Of a stretch of DNA of 64,000 nt, positions 25,598 to 34,182 are shown in pieces. Origin of the DNA: Oceanimonas sp052119705. Its GTDB lineage: Bacteria > Pseudomonadota > Gammaproteobacteria > Enterobacterales > Aeromonadaceae. How positions within the stretch are numbered: position 1 is the first letter of the stretch; each line of letters opens with the position of its first letter. The notes under the pieces were generated by a model. The model saw nothing but the letters and a program-made list of their open reading frames with translations. It was not told the origin of the DNA and did no database searches. The DNA lies in assembly GCF_052119705.1 (NCBI RefSeq), contig NZ_JBGQOP010000013.1:25680-89679 (forward strand). Reading direction: 5' to 3'. The position numbers and the translations under genes were made by a program.

Positions 25598-26659
25598 ATG
25601 GCCTTGTTCGATTCGCCCCCAAATAGTCTCTGTTTATTACGCTTATCGGCCATTGGTGACTGCTGCCATGCCATTGCCTTAGTGCAGGCAATACAAAGAC
25701 AATGGCCAACCACCAAAATCACCTGGATAACCGGAAAAATTGAGGCAAATTTGCTGCAGTTGCTGCCAAATGTCGAGATTATCGTATTTGATAAGTCGGC
25801 GGGATGGCGTGCCTATATGCAGTTATGGCGAGCACTCAAGGGCCGCAAATTTGATGCGCTGCTGCATATGCAAGCGGCCCTGCGTGCCAGTATTGCCAGC
25901 TTAGGGATACGCGCCAAATATAGACTCGGCTTCGACAAATCTCGGGCTAAAGATGGCCAATGGATATTTACTAACTATAAGGTGACCGCCGAGGCCGAAC
26001 ATGTGGTTGATGGTTTCATGGCCTTTGGCCAAGCTCTCGGCTTAACCGAGGTCACAGCGCGCTGGTCATTCGCGCTGCCAGAGGCAGACCAGCAGTGGGC
26101 TCAGCTCTATCAAGCGCAGCAGCCGTTATTATTGATTTGCCCGGCTGCCAGTAAGGCCTATAAAAACTGGACCAGTGAGGGCTACGCCCAGCTTGCCGAG
26201 TACGCCCATCACCAAGGCATGAAGGTAATACTGATAGGTAGCCCAGCACGGCAAGAACGCGAGCTAGCCGCGAAGATCGAACAATTAACGCCATATATCG
26301 CCGAAAATCTGGTAGGAAAGACCAGCTTGTCGCAGCTTTTGGCGTTAATTAAGGTGGCCCGCTTAGTAGTGGCGCCGGATACGGGCCCTGCTCACATGGC
26401 GACCCTAGTCGGCACACCCGTGCTGGGTTTATACGCCCATCACAATCCCGCACGCACCGGCCCCTATTATTGCCGCGATTATGTGGTGAGTGTTTATGAA
26501 GAAGCCCTGTTGGCCGAGACAGGTAAAACTTCAGACCAGCTGCCATGGCGCACCCGTGTCAAAGACGCCCAGGCCATGCAGCTTATCGAGATTGAGCAAG
26601 TTACCGCGCAGTTTGAGCGCATCATCCATGATTTTAATCTATTGCAGGAGCCTGTTTAA
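25598..26659 (+). CDS. heptosyltransferase I-like GT9 enzyme (WaaC/OpsX type)
   Basis: 353 residues. L-C-L-L-R-L-S-A-I-G-D-C-C-H near residue 11, the WaaC/OpsX N-terminal signature; L-L-I-C-P-A-A-S-K-A-Y-K-N-W in the middle and V-V-A-P-D-T-G-P-A-H-M-A near 260. Probably adds the first heptose to Kdo. The neighbouring kdkA favours the OpsX type that uses phosphorylated Kdo, as in Haemophilus. ATG 25598 has GGAG 8 bases upstream; the longer frame from 25493 would overlap kdkA. Stop and next start overlap as TAATG. Confidence 0.88.
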   Translation: MALFDSPPNSLCLLRLSAIGDCCHAIALVQAIQRQWPTTKITWITGKIEANLLQLLPNVEIIVFDKSAGWRAYMQLWRALKGRKFDALLHMQAALRASIASLGIRAKYRLGFDKSRAKDGQWIFTNYKVTAEAEHVVDGFMAFGQALGLTEVTARWSFALPEADQQWAQLYQAQQPLLLICPAASKAYKNWTSEGYAQLAEYAHHQGMKVILIGSPARQERELAAKIEQLTPYIAENLVGKTSLSQLLALIKVARLVVAPDTGPAHMATLVGTPVLGLYAHHNPARTGPYYCRDYVVSVYEEALLAETGKTSDQLPWRTRVKDAQAMQLIEIEQVTAQFERIIHDFNLLQEPV

Positions 26660-27438
26660 TGAGTAATCGCCCGACCCTGGCCGCGGTATTAATCGTCAAA
26701 AATGAAGCCGACAATCTCGCCGACTGTTTAGCGACCCTAGATTGGGTAGATGAAATTGTGGTGTTGGACTCTGGCAGCACGGATGCCACGCAGGCGGTGA
26801 GTGAGGCGGCCGGCGCCCGTTTTTTTGTCAATAGCGACTGGCCGGGCTTTGGCAAGCAGCGCCAACTTGCCCAAAGTCATGTGCAATCAGACTGGGTGTT
26901 GTGGGTGGATGCAGATGAGCGCATCACACCTGAGCTAAAAAACAACATAGCAGCCGTGCTGGCTAAGCCAAAAGCCAATACCGTATATTCAATACCGCGT
27001 TTATCTTGGGTGTTTGGTCGCTTTATCCGCCATTGTGGTTGGTATCCGGACCGCGTGCTGAGGCTCTATCCTAAGGCATTAACCGGCTACAACGATGCCT
27101 TAGTGCATGAGAAAGTGCATATCAATAAAGGCGTTAAGGTGATAAAACTCAAGGGCGATCTGCTGCATTACACCTATCGCGACTTAGAGCATTATCTGGT
27201 GAAGTCCGCAGGCTACGCGAGTGCGTGGGCCGAACAACGCCAACTTAGAGGTAAGAAAGGCTCTCTTGGCCAAGGCGTGTTGCACGGTTTGGGCTGCTTT
27301 ATCAAGATGTACGTGATTAAGGCGGGCTTTCTCGATGGCAAGCAAGGCTTCTTGTTGAGTGTGCTGTCTGCACACTCAACATTCGTGAAATACGCAGATT
27401 TATGGATTAAGACACAAACTCAACAGCCCAAGGCGTAA
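26659..27438 (+). CDS. waaE: GT2 glycosyltransferase, WaaE/LgtF-type LPS core beta-1,4-glucosyltransferase
   Basis: 259 residues. GT-A fold: A-A-V-L-I-V-K-N-E-A-D-N-L, V-V-L-D-S-G-S-T-D-A-T, and the metal motif D-A-D-E-R (84-88). It also has the R-H-C-G-W-Y-P-D-R-V-L-R-L-Y segment and the A-x-W-A-E-Q-R-x-x-R-G-K-K-G region characteristic of WaaE/LgtF/KdtX. The family adds glucose to heptose I of the inner core. Translationally coupled to the upstream heptosyltransferase. The 3' end overlaps the convergent GT9 gene by 32 bases. Confidence 0.88.
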   Translation: MSNRPTLAAVLIVKNEADNLADCLATLDWVDEIVVLDSGSTDATQAVSEAAGARFFVNSDWPGFGKQRQLAQSHVQSDWVLWVDADERITPELKNNIAAVLAKPKANTVYSIPRLSWVFGRFIRHCGWYPDRVLRLYPKALTGYNDALVHEKVHINKGVKVIKLKGDLLHYTYRDLEHYLVKSAGYASAWAEQRQLRGKKGSLGQGVLHGLGCFIKMYVIKAGFLDGKQGFLLSVLSAHSTFVKYADLWIKTQTQQPKA

Positions 27439-28444
27439 CTGCTGCGGCCACCTCAGCCATGTCCACTTGACTCATGTCTTCCACTTGGGCATTGGCCGGT
27501 GGATGAAAAGCCAAGTGGCGACCTTCGCTATTCAGGGGTCGCCAACGCAGTGGCGTGGCCGAACGGCGTAGTGGAAAAAAGCCTACCGTTGGTACATCTA
27601 ATGCGGCGGCTATGTGCAGCGGGCCTGTGCTGCCCGCAATAAACAGACTGCCACAGGCGATGAGTCGGCAAAAATCTGGTAAGGGTAAGTCGTGAGCCAG
27701 CACTACTCCCTTATTAATGGCGCCTTGGCCAACTAAATCTACCACCTGTTGCGCCAAGGCTTGCTCGCCAGGGCCGGCGGTCAACACGGCCTGCAGTTGC
27801 GGATAAGCGGCTTGTAGACGACGCGTTAAATCCGCGTATTGGGATATGGATACGTTATTAGCCGAACCGCCACTGCCGGCATGCACCAAGAGCCAAGGCT
27901 TATCAGCCGCTATGCCGAGTTGTCGGGCTTGTTCGGCCTTGAAAGCCGCTAATTCGGCGGCATCAAAGTTCAGATAAGGCGCTTGAGGCTCTACAATATT
28001 GAGCTGATTATGCTGTAAAAACGCGCGCACTAAATCTAAGTTATATTCGTACTCGGGCTTGGCGGATTGCGAGCGGCGCTGTTTAACCCTGTGGTTATAA
28101 AGCAATTGCGCCAGCTTAGTAGCCGGCGCCCAACGCTGTTTAATACCGGCTTGCCACATTAGCTTGGCGTTGCGAAAATTCGAAAATAAGCAGATAACAG
28201 CGTCGAAATGATGTGTTTTAAGCTGACTTAATAGGATGTGTTGCTCAGCAGCTGCCGCCTCTTTTCCCGAGTCGATAATCACGTCGTCAATACTGGGGCA
28301 CAGCTCAGCGAGTTGGCGAGTATAAGCGGGGACCAAAGCGGTAACGTGGCAGCCAGTCGATGCTTTTAACATGGCAAACGCCGGCCAAGCTAGCATAAAA
28401 TCGCCGATTTTATCATTACGCACTACTAAGACTCGTTTTATCAC
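27407..28444 (-). CDS. GT9 heptosyltransferase-family protein
   Basis: 345 residues: R-V-L-V-V-R-N-D-K-I-G-D-F-M-L-A-W-P start, L-L-V-H-A-G-S-G-G-S-A-N-N in the middle, F-I-A-G-S-T-G-P-L-H-I-A-A-A-L near 275. The R-N-D-K-I-G-D N-terminus resembles heptosyltransferase III/WaaQ-like enzymes, but the acceptor cannot be told. Together with the four other GT9 genes this gives five in 10 kb. It is divergent from coaD, with 75 bases between starts, and convergent with and overlapping the waaE-like gene. Confidence 0.85.
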   Translation of the reverse strand: MIKRVLVVRNDKIGDFMLAWPAFAMLKASTGCHVTALVPAYTRQLAELCPSIDDVIIDSGKEAAAAEQHILLSQLKTHHFDAVICLFSNFRNAKLMWQAGIKQRWAPATKLAQLLYNHRVKQRRSQSAKPEYEYNLDLVRAFLQHNQLNIVEPQAPYLNFDAAELAAFKAEQARQLGIAADKPWLLVHAGSGGSANNVSISQYADLTRRLQAAYPQLQAVLTAGPGEQALAQQVVDLVGQGAINKGVVLAHDLPLPDFCRLIACGSLFIAGSTGPLHIAAALDVPTVGFFPLRRSATPLRWRPLNSEGRHLAFHPPANAQVEDMSQVDMAEVAAAVTPWAVEFVS

Positions 28445-28519
28445 TTGGCTCTCCCACAGGCTATTATGCGGTACTATTCTACCTTAATCTTTGTTGTGGC
28501 GTAATTATAAGGACCCCCT

Positions 28520-29002
28520 ATGAGCACCCGAGTTATTTACCCTGGCACCTTCGATCCCATCACTAATGGGCACTTAGATTTAATTGAGCGCGCCTCACAG
28601 CTGTTTGGTGAGGTTATTGTCGGTGTGGCGTTTAGTCCCAGCAAACGACCCTTATTCGATTTAGCAGAAAGAGTGAGCTTAATTCAAACTGTGACTCAAG
28701 CATTGCCTAATGTGACTGTGGTGGGCTTTTCTGGTCTGTTGATCGACCTCGCCAAAGACCATAATGCCAAGGTGCTGGTGCGCGGCTTACGCGCCGTGTC
28801 CGACTTTGAATATGAGTTTCAGCTGGCCAATATGAATCGCCGCCTGATGCCTGAATTAGAAAGTGTTTTTTTAACGCCCGCTGAAGAGAATTCCTTTATT
28901 TCTTCTTCCTTAGTGAAAGAAGTCGCCATTCACGGCGGCGACATCAGCCAATTTGTCCCCGCCGCAGTGGCTCAAGCCGTTACTTTGAAGTTAGGCGTCT
29001 AG
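28520..29002 (+). CDS. coaD: phosphopantetheine adenylyltransferase
   Basis: Penultimate step of coenzyme A synthesis: 4'-phosphopantetheine + ATP to dephospho-CoA. 160 residues, E. coli length. Nucleotidyltransferase motif Y-P-G-T-F-D-P-I-T-N-G-H at 7-18 and the I-S-S-S-L-V-K-E motif near 128. An AAGGA ribosome site precedes ATG 28520. Its place after the LPS locus matches the E. coli order waaA-coaD-mutM. Confidence 0.98.
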   Translation: MSTRVIYPGTFDPITNGHLDLIERASQLFGEVIVGVAFSPSKRPLFDLAERVSLIQTVTQALPNVTVVGFSGLLIDLAKDHNAKVLVRGLRAVSDFEYEFQLANMNRRLMPELESVFLTPAEENSFISSSLVKEVAIHGGDISQFVPAAVAQAVTLKLGV

Positions 29003-29030
29003 CTAAGAAAATAAATCAGACCCCAAACCA

Positions 29031-29226
29031 TTTTTTGCAACGGAAGAACACGCAACCTGCGGAAAAATTAAGCTGAGATAAGATCGAAAAGTGCCGTACG
29101 TTTTTTGTAGTAGTCGCCACTTTTCTTAAACAGATAGCTTGGTCTTACCAATTAAATCTCTTTCAGATCTGACCTCTATTTTTCCGTGCTTCTTATACAT
29201 GAAGAGGCGCGGGTTCCGTTGCAAAT
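29031..29226. repeat. CACGGAA-type inverted-repeat element, copy 1
   Basis: About 196 bp. The left end TTTTTTGCAACGGAAGAACA is matched in inverse at the right end (...GGGTTCCGTTGCAAAT). Internal sub-ends GCGGAAAAATTAA and CTATTTTTCCGTGC repeat the same theme. No coding sequence. It lies downstream of coaD. Same family as 47809, 50479 and 56182. Confidence 0.7.
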
Positions 29227-29329
29227 AGATCTTTAGTCTTTCCTGATTACCCATAATGATCAGCCATATCTAAATGATTTTTAATAAATAAATTCAATAG
29301 GTTACAGAGTCTCGCACGCCTGTTCTCTT

Positions 29330-29354
29330 GTAGGAGCCAATTTATTCGGCTCGG
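29330..29354 (+). repeat. REP-like palindrome, copy 2
   Basis: GTAG head, stem GAGCC / GGCTC around a 9-base loop AATTTATTC, then CGGTTTTATGTTTT. It forms an inverted pair with copy 3, 49 bases away, like a bacterial interspersed mosaic element. The rest of the 535-base coaD-mutM gap has no gene. Confidence 0.75.
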
Positions 29355-29403
29355 TTTTATGTTTTGGTTTAAATCTACACCTCAGTAACAGCCAGCAAAG
29401 CTG

Positions 29404-29428
29404 GCCAGCCGAATGAATTGGCTGCTAC
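29404..29428 (-). repeat. REP-like palindrome, copy 3
   Basis: Read on the minus strand: GTAG head, stem CAGCC / GGCTG around AATTCATTC. The bases 5' of the head (TGTTCTTTT) match those of copy 2 (TGTTCTCTT), so the conserved unit extends beyond the palindrome. Confidence 0.75.
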
Positions 29429-29523
29429 AAAAGAACAAACTGAAACAGGGCGCATAATGGCTGAGGTTCATAAGTAATCAGGTAGTCTGTTTTCGGCTGG
29501 GCGCAGGCGCTATGTTTATCTCT

Positions 29524-29542
29524 TGTCCCTCACACTTCACGG
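29524..29542 (-). repeat. 7-bp repeat array at the mutM stop
   Basis: On the minus strand GTGAAGT then GTGAGGG; the mutM stop TGA is inside the first unit. A short member of the 7-bp family. Confidence 0.45.
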
Positions 29543-30361
29543 CTTTAGTCTCGGCTGACAACGCGGGCAAAATACCGTGCTGCGTCCGCCCATGCGCACT
29601 TCTTTTAATAGTCCACCACAGGCAGAGCAAGGCTGTTCGGCACGACCATATACCTGCAGCTCTTGCACGAAATAGCCGGGCTTGCCGTCACTGCCGGTAA
29701 AATCTTTCAGCGTGGTGCCACCCTGCTTAATGGCGCGCGCTAATACCAGTTTGATCTCTGTGGTGAGTGCCGCATATTGCGGCTGCGTCACTTCATTAGC
29801 AGGCTGTTCGGGGTTAATGCCGGCGCTAAACAAAGACTCATTAGCGTAAATATTGCCCACGCCCACCACCACATGGTTATCCATGATGAATTGTTTTACG
29901 GCAATTTTTCGCTTACGACTGCGCTGATATAAATATTCATCACTAAAATCATCGGTCAGGGGTTCAGGCCCGAGCTTTGCCAGTAGGGCATGCTGCTCTG
30001 CCGGATCTCGAGTCCATAACACGCAGCCAAAACGGCGCGTGTCGTTAAAGCGCAGCAGCTTGCCATTACCCAATTCAATGTCCACGTGATCGTGTTTGCT
30101 AGGCTGCGTGCCGTGGTCGAGGATGCGCAAGTTTCCCGACATGCCTAAGTGCAAAATAACAGTGCCCCAGTCGGTTTCCAGCAATAAATACTTAGCCCGC
30201 CGGCGCACGCTGGTAATGGTTAACCCCACCATCTCTTGCAGCTCGCTTGGCACAGGCCAACGCAGACTGGGATTGCGCACCACTATGCGCATCACGGTTT
30301 CACCCAACATAAAGGGGGTGATGCCTTGGCGGCTGACTTCTACTTCGGGCAATTCAGGCAT
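29537..30361 (-). CDS. mutM: formamidopyrimidine-DNA glycosylase
   Basis: Base-excision repair enzyme removing 8-oxoguanine and nicking the abasic site. 274 residues beginning M-P-E-L-P-E-V-E-V, where the Pro after Met and following Glu are catalytic; V-G-N-I-Y-A-N-E-S-L-F helix-two-turn-helix region, and a C-terminal zinc finger C-x2-C-x16-C-x2-C (C-S-A-C ... F-C-P-R-C). The start is ATG 30361 with AAGGAG; the open frame to 30451 is not needed. Downstream of rpmBG, the E. coli order. Confidence 0.97.
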   Translation of the reverse strand: MPELPEVEVSRQGITPFMLGETVMRIVVRNPSLRWPVPSELQEMVGLTITSVRRRAKYLLLETDWGTVILHLGMSGNLRILDHGTQPSKHDHVDIELGNGKLLRFNDTRRFGCVLWTRDPAEQHALLAKLGPEPLTDDFSDEYLYQRSRKRKIAVKQFIMDNHVVVGVGNIYANESLFSAGINPEQPANEVTQPQYAALTTEIKLVLARAIKQGGTTLKDFTGSDGKPGYFVQELQVYGRAEQPCSACGGLLKEVRMGGRSTVFCPRCQPRLKP

Positions 30362-30410
30362 TGAGGGCTCCTTATCAACACTCGCCAGTATATCCAAGAT
30401 CACAGGCATA

Positions 30411-30437
30411 AAAAAACCCAGCCGAAGCTGGGTTCTT
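30411..30437 (-). terminator. terminator of rpmB-rpmG
   Basis: Minus strand: AACCCAGC-TTCG-GCTGGGTT with a seven-T tail, 17 bases past the rpmG stop. The UUCG tetraloop and long U tract make a strong intrinsic terminator. Confidence 0.93.
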
Positions 30438-30454
30438 TTTAAAGAGAGCAAAAT

Positions 30455-30622
30455 CTATTTGATTTTGCCTTCTTTGTAGATCACATGCTGACGTACAACG
30501 GGATCAAATTTCTTGATTTCCATTTTTTCAGGCATGTTGCGCTTGTTCTTGGTCGTAGTGTAGAAATGACCAGTACCAGCACTTGAGTTCAGGCGGATCT
30601 TCTCGCGAATACCTTTAGCCAT
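30455..30622 (-). CDS. rpmG: 50S ribosomal protein L33
   Basis: 55 residues, starting M-A-K-G-I-R-E-K-I-R-L-N-S-S-A-G-T-G and ending V-I-Y-K-E-G-K-I-K, as in gammaproteobacterial L33. It lacks the four zinc-binding Cys of the C+ form, so it is the C- form. A TAAGGAG-type site precedes the ATG, 11 bases after the rpmB stop; the two are co-transcribed. Confidence 0.97.
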   Translation of the reverse strand: MAKGIREKIRLNSSAGTGHFYTTTKNKRNMPEKMEIKKFDPVVRQHVIYKEGKIK

Positions 30623-30633
30623 TGGTTAACTCC

Positions 30634-30870
30634 TTAAACTTTTACGCCATTGGCACGCAGGTCAGCTAAGACACTGTCGATACCTTTTTTGTCGATAATA
30701 CGCATACCTTTAGTGGTAATACGCAGTTTTACAAAACGCTTCTCGCTCTCAACCCAAAAGCGATGGCTTTGCAGGTTAGGCAGGAAACGACGCTTGGTCG
30801 CGTTGTTGGCGTGCGAGCGGTTGTTACCAACAGCTGGTCGCTTACCTGTAACTTGGCATACTTTAGACAT
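30634..30870 (-). CDS. rpmB: 50S ribosomal protein L28
   Basis: 78 residues, same length as E. coli L28: M-S-K-V-C-Q-V-T-G-K-R-P-A-V-G-N-N-R-S-H start, N-N-A-T-K-R-R-F-L-P-N-L and C-terminal I-D-x-V-L-A-D-L-R-A. First gene of rpmBG; the gap to radC (135 bases) should hold the promoter. Confidence 0.98.
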   Translation of the reverse strand: MSKVCQVTGKRPAVGNNRSHANNATKRRFLPNLQSHRFWVESEKRFVKLRITTKGMRIIDKKGIDSVLADLRANGVKV

Positions 30871-31006
30871 GTCAGTCTTCTCCAGATCTTACTAATTTGC
30901 TCGAGCAATTAATCACCCCGTTGGCCGTCTATCGGGGCAAAATAAGGCGGCAATTTATACAGTATACCGAGCCTAAGATCAACAAAAAGGCAAAAAACGC
31001 AGCAAT

Positions 31007-31681
31007 TTATAGCCAACCGCGCTCGGCAAACGAGACAGTTTCGCCGTCTCCCACCACTAAATGATCTAATACACGAATATCCAGCAACCCAAGAGCGGCT
31101 TGAATACGTTCAGTAATTAAACGATCGGCATGACTGGGCTCGGCGACACCGGACGGATGATTATGCACCAAAATCACCGCCGCGGCACCCCGTTTCAATA
31201 CCAAAGCGACGATTTCTCGCGGATAGACAGCTGCCGCGTCCAAAGTACCAAAAAACAGCTCATTAAATTCAATTACTCTGTGCTGGTTATCGAGCAGTAA
31301 TAGGGCAAATACCTCACGGTTCTGATCGCGCAATCGCGATTGTAAAAACATGCGGGTCAGCTCGGGATTGGTTAAGGCATTGGCGCGCATGAGCTTTTCA
31401 TCTAAAAAGCGACGCATTAATTCTTGGCTCGCCTGCAACTGCACGTATTTGGCCAAACCCAAACCTGGCTTTTCACAAAAACTTTGTTGATCCGCTAACA
31501 GTAATTGTCTGAGCGAGCCAAATTGCTCCAGTAACGCTCGAGCCAAACTGACCGCATCCATGCCTTGAGTACCGGTGCGTAAGAATATCGCCAGCAATTC
31601 CGCATCCGATAAGCTGTCCGGCCCGCGACTTAATAATTTTTCTCGCGGTCGCTCCCCCGCAGGCCAATTTTTTATGCTCAT
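31007..31681 (-). CDS. radC: RadC-family JAMM/MPN+ protein
   Basis: 224 residues. N-terminal helix-hairpin-helix-like part (R-P-R-E-K-L-L-x-R-G-P-x-x-L-S-D-A-E-L-L-A-I-F-L-R-T-G) and C-terminal MPN+ domain with H-N-H-P-S-G-x-A-E-P-S-x-A-D, the zinc-binding JAMM motif. Despite the name, no repair role is proven; family members occur in DNA processing and mobile-element contexts. ATG 31681 has GGAGG 5 bases upstream; two GTG codons just before are less likely. It sits between rpmB and coaBC, as in E. coli (yicR). Confidence 0.93.
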   Translation of the reverse strand: MSIKNWPAGERPREKLLSRGPDSLSDAELLAIFLRTGTQGMDAVSLARALLEQFGSLRQLLLADQQSFCEKPGLGLAKYVQLQASQELMRRFLDEKLMRANALTNPELTRMFLQSRLRDQNREVFALLLLDNQHRVIEFNELFFGTLDAAAVYPREIVALVLKRGAAAVILVHNHPSGVAEPSHADRLITERIQAALGLLDIRVLDHLVVGDGETVSFAERGWL

Positions 31682-31846
31682 CACCACCTCCCTGTCGTAA
31701 TGAATCTGCGACTGTACAGCGGTGTGCGCTTCACTTTATGGTCGCTGTAGCCGATTAACTATTAAGCCTAGCCTAAAGCCTGGCAGACACCGCCAAAGCA
31801 CATTTTTTATGATAATCTTGCCGCTCAACAGCAGAGGGAAGCAGTG

Positions 31847-33088
31847 ATGTCATTAACGGGAAAGCGTATTTTAATCGGCGTGACAGGCGGCATAGCGGCC
31901 TATAAAAGCGCCGAGCTAGTGCGTCGTCTTAAAGAGCGCCAAGCAGAAGTGAGAGTGGTGATGACCGACTCCGCCAAAGCCTTTATCACGCCACTTACCC
32001 TGCAAGCCGTATCCGGCGAGCCCGTTTCTGATACTTTGCTCGATCCCGCCGCCGAGGCCGGCATGGGCCATATTGAGTTGGCCAAGTGGGCTGATTTAAT
32101 CGTCATAGCACCGGCTAGTGCTAATACGCTGGCCAAACTTACTGCCGGTTTGGCGGATGATTTACTGACTACCTTATGCTTAGCTACACCGGCGCCACTT
32201 GCGATAGCTCCGGCCATGAACCAGCAGATGTATCGTCATGGCGCGACCCAAGATAACTTACATATATTGGCCGCTCGCCAAGTCATGATTTGGGGCCCAG
32301 CTCAAGGAGCCCAAGCCTGTGGCGATGTGGGCCCGGGCCGTATGTTAGAGCCCATGGAGCTGGTGGCCTTAGTTGAGCGCCACTTTATTGAAACCAAAGT
32401 TCAAGCTCAGGTCACGACTCACATTAAAGCCCAGCCCTTAGCCGGTCTTAAGTTAATGCTGACCGCAGGCCCCACCCGCGAGGCGCTGGATCCGGTACGC
32501 TTTTTATCTAATCACAGCTCAGGAAAAATGGGGTTCGCATTAGCCGAAGCCGCCGTAGCCTTGGGCGCCGAGGTAACCTTAGTCGCCGGGCCTGTGGCGT
32601 TAAGCACGCCGCTGGGTGTGACGCGCATTGATGTTGAAAGCGCCAAGCAAATGCAGGCCGCCGTGATGGGCGCTATCGCCCAGCAGCAGATTTTTATCGC
32701 CTGCGCCGCCGTGGCCGACTACGCACCTAAAGTGGTAGCCGAGCATAAAATTAAAAAGACAGCGGCGGACTCCTTGATCATAGAATTGACCAAAAATCCC
32801 GATATAGTTGCAGAAGTGGCCGCTTTGGCCGATAACCCTTTTACCGTGGGTTTTGCCGCCGAAACCCAAGATATTGAAATCTACGCCCGCGATAAGCTGC
32901 AGCGTAAAAAATTAGATATGATAGCGGCGAATAACGTGGCGCTGGCCGGACAAGGATTTAACAGTGATGACAATGCGCTCAGCGTATTCTGGTCCAACGG
33001 CCATGTTGACCTACCCCTAGCCAATAAATCCCAATTAGCTCACCATCTTCTTACCCTGATAGCAGAACGATATTATGACACCCATTGA
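31847..33088 (+). CDS. coaBC: bifunctional phosphopantothenoylcysteine decarboxylase/phosphopantothenate-cysteine ligase
   Basis: 413 residues. The N-terminal flavoprotein CoaC (about 1-190) has G-V-T-G-G-I-A-A-Y-K, the active-site His in G-H-I-E-L-A, P-A-S-A-N-T-L-A-K-L and P-A-M-N-Q-Q-M-Y with substrate Asn. The C-terminal CoaB (about 195-410) has T-A-G-P-T-R-E-A-L-D-P-V-R-F-L-S-N-H-S-S-G-K-M-G and K-I-K-K conserved lysines. Two steps of CoA synthesis. ATG 31847 fits the GAGGG site; the GTG at 31844 is adjacent. The end overlaps dut by 14 bases. Confidence 0.97.
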   Translation: MSLTGKRILIGVTGGIAAYKSAELVRRLKERQAEVRVVMTDSAKAFITPLTLQAVSGEPVSDTLLDPAAEAGMGHIELAKWADLIVIAPASANTLAKLTAGLADDLLTTLCLATPAPLAIAPAMNQQMYRHGATQDNLHILAARQVMIWGPAQGAQACGDVGPGRMLEPMELVALVERHFIETKVQAQVTTHIKAQPLAGLKLMLTAGPTREALDPVRFLSNHSSGKMGFALAEAAVALGAEVTLVAGPVALSTPLGVTRIDVESAKQMQAAVMGAIAQQQIFIACAAVADYAPKVVAEHKIKKTAADSLIIELTKNPDIVAEVAALADNPFTVGFAAETQDIEIYARDKLQRKKLDMIAANNVALAGQGFNSDDNALSVFWSNGHVDLPLANKSQLAHHLLTLIAERYYDTH

Positions 33089-33530
33089 ACTGAAAATTAT
33101 TGATCCTCGAGTCGGCACCGACTTCCCCCTGCCCACCTACGCCACCCCAGGTTCTGCAGGCCTAGACTTGCGCGCCTGTTTAGATGCGCCCTTGACGCTG
33201 GCACCCGGTGAAACTCAGCTATTGCCGACCGGCATGGCTATTCATATTAAAGATCCAGGTTTGTGCGCCACTATCTTGCCACGTTCCGGCTTGGGCCATA
33301 AACATGGCATAGTGCTGGGCAATTTAGTGGGACTGATTGACTCTGATTATCAAGGTCAGCTAATGGTATCTTGCTGGAATAGAAGTGCTGCCTCCTTCAC
33401 CATAGAGCCCGGTGAGCGCATCGCACAACTGGTTATTTTACCGGTAGTGCAAGCCCAATTTACACTCGTTAGCGAGTTCGACCAAAGCGAACGAGGAGAA
33501 GGCGGTTTCGGTTCTTCTGGTCGCCAATAA
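33075..33530 (+). CDS. dut: dUTP pyrophosphatase
   Basis: Hydrolyses dUTP to dUMP + PPi, protecting DNA from uracil and feeding dTMP synthesis. 151 residues, trimeric type, with all five motifs: P-G-S-A-G-L-D-L-R, P-R-S-G-L-G, G-L-I-D-S-D-Y-Q-G, G-E-R-I-A-Q-L-V and the C-terminal R-G-E-G-G-F-G-S-S-G-R. Overlaps coaBC, conserved coaBC-dut-slmA order. Confidence 0.98.
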   Translation: MTPIELKIIDPRVGTDFPLPTYATPGSAGLDLRACLDAPLTLAPGETQLLPTGMAIHIKDPGLCATILPRSGLGHKHGIVLGNLVGLIDSDYQGQLMVSCWNRSAASFTIEPGERIAQLVILPVVQAQFTLVSEFDQSERGEGGFGSSGRQ

Positions 33531-33547
33531 CTAAAGAAGGCGCAGCC

Positions 33548-34153
33548 ATGACTACACCTCAACCTAAAGTAAATCGTCGCGAGCAAATTTTGCAGGCGCT
33601 GGCACACATGCTGGAAGCAAGCCCTGGCCAGCGCATCACTACCGCTAAATTAGCCGCCGAAGTCGGCGTATCTGAGGCGGCCTTATATCGGCACTTTCCC
33701 AGCAAGGCGCGAATGTTTGAGGGCTTAATCGACTTTATCGAAGAAACTCTGTTCTCGCGCATTAATTTGATCTTGCACGATGAAAAAGACAGCGCGTTAC
33801 GGCTACGCTACATAATGCAATTAATATTGGGCTTTTGTGAGCGCAACCCCGGCATTACCCGCTTACTGAATGGCGATGCCCTGCAAGGTGAGCACGAACG
33901 TTTACTCGCCCGTATTAACCAATTATTTGAACGGCTCGATACCCAGTTCAAACAAGTCATGCGTGAGCGTAAATTATACGAAGGTGAAGGCTTTGGTGAG
34001 GAGGATAAAGTATTGTCTAACTTACTGCTGTCCTATATTGAAGGCCGCATTAATCAATATGTACGTAGCCAGTTTCGTATTAAGCCCACGCTCTACTTCG
34101 AAAAGCACTGGCAACTCTTGCTGCTGCAATTAACCACCACGGCCAACGCTTAA
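33548..34153 (+). CDS. slmA: nucleoid occlusion factor SlmA
   Basis: DNA-bound inhibitor of FtsZ assembly that keeps division septa off the nucleoid. 201 residues (E. coli 198). TetR-type HTH K-L-A-A-E-V-G-V-S-E-A-A-L-Y-R-H-F-P-S-K near 40-58 and the conserved C-terminal E-D-K-V-L-S-N-L-L-L-S-Y-I-E-G-R-I-N-Q-Y-V-R-S. It lies 17 bases after dut with AAGAAGG upstream, matching E. coli. Confidence 0.96.
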   Translation: MTTPQPKVNRREQILQALAHMLEASPGQRITTAKLAAEVGVSEAALYRHFPSKARMFEGLIDFIEETLFSRINLILHDEKDSALRLRYIMQLILGFCERNPGITRLLNGDALQGEHERLLARINQLFERLDTQFKQVMRERKLYEGEGFGEEDKVLSNLLLSYIEGRINQYVRSQFRIKPTLYFEKHWQLLLLQLTTTANA

Positions 34154-34182
34154 TAACTTAGTTAACCGAACAAGAGACGTTT

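Noticed and set aside
30914..30936. CCCCG/CGGGG hairpin before rpmB as ribosomal-protein leader
   Set aside because: Only a 5-bp stem, and no known L28 leader motif was recognised.
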